From Oscillospiraceae bacterium (GTDB lineage: Bacteria; Bacillota; Clostridia; Oscillospirales; Oscillospiraceae), in the NCBI GenBank assembly GCA_016296235.1, contig JAEDJR010000110.1, positions 1 to 6,360 on the forward strand: a stretch of 6,360 nt of DNA, in the 5' to 3' direction. The notes beneath the pieces are model-generated. The model saw nothing but the letters and a program-made list of their open reading frames with translations, searched no databases and had not been told where the DNA came from. Each line of letters opens with the position of its first letter. The stretch's first letter is position 1. This document shows positions 6,356 through 6,360 of the stretch, piece by piece. Both the position numbers and the translations under genes were made by a program.

Positions 6356-6360
6356 CCGGC

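Noticed and set aside
6353..6360. Terminator after the protease gene
   Set aside because: Only five bases follow the stop codon in this window, so nothing can be judged.

Overview
The window holds one essentially complete large gene, the first 43 codons of a divergently transcribed neighbour, and the roughly 195-base intergenic region between them. The large gene encodes a secreted, multidomain subtilisin-family (MEROPS S8) serine protease of about 2009 residues. It is of the lactocepin/C5a-peptidase type and is attached to the cell surface by three C-terminal S-layer homology (SLH) domains.

The organism is probably a GC-rich member of the Clostridia, most plausibly an Oscillospiraceae gut bacterium of the Flavonifractor/Pseudoflavonifractor/Lawsonibacter kind. 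This is inferred from three things: the signal peptide (MKRVLSFLLALVMVAGLLP), the SLH repeats with the phrase LWRLEGKPA, and strongly GC-ending codons next to an AT-rich intergenic region with Gram-positive-style promoters and purine-rich ribosome binding sites. No marker gene fixes the species.

Layout. Bases 1-130 (minus strand) are the start of an unidentified gene that runs out of the left edge. Bases 131-325 are a compact divergent control region. It has a minus-strand promoter with an extended -10, a plus-strand promoter matching the sigma-70/sigma-A consensus exactly (TTGACA, 17 bp, TATAAT), and an AT-rich leader of about 84 nt with an 8-bp inverted repeat. Bases 326-6355 are the protease gene; the window ends 5 bases after its stop codon, so no terminator is visible.

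The protease reads in order: signal peptide, I9-type inhibitory propeptide, S8 catalytic domain (Asp226, His338, oxyanion Asn437, Ser717) with a protease-associated (PA) insert, C5a-peptidase-type Fn3-like domain, acidic loop, FlgD-like/Ig-like sandwiches, a Big_2 domain, about 350 residues of unrecognised Tyr/Trp-rich sequence, a second Big_2 domain, a Pro/Asp linker, and three SLH domains. The likely job is degradation of extracellular protein or peptide at the cell surface. I see no multi-gene system, mobile element, CRISPR array or RNA gene here. The most open questions are the unrecognised module at residues 1360-1711 and the tightly packed divergent promoter region.
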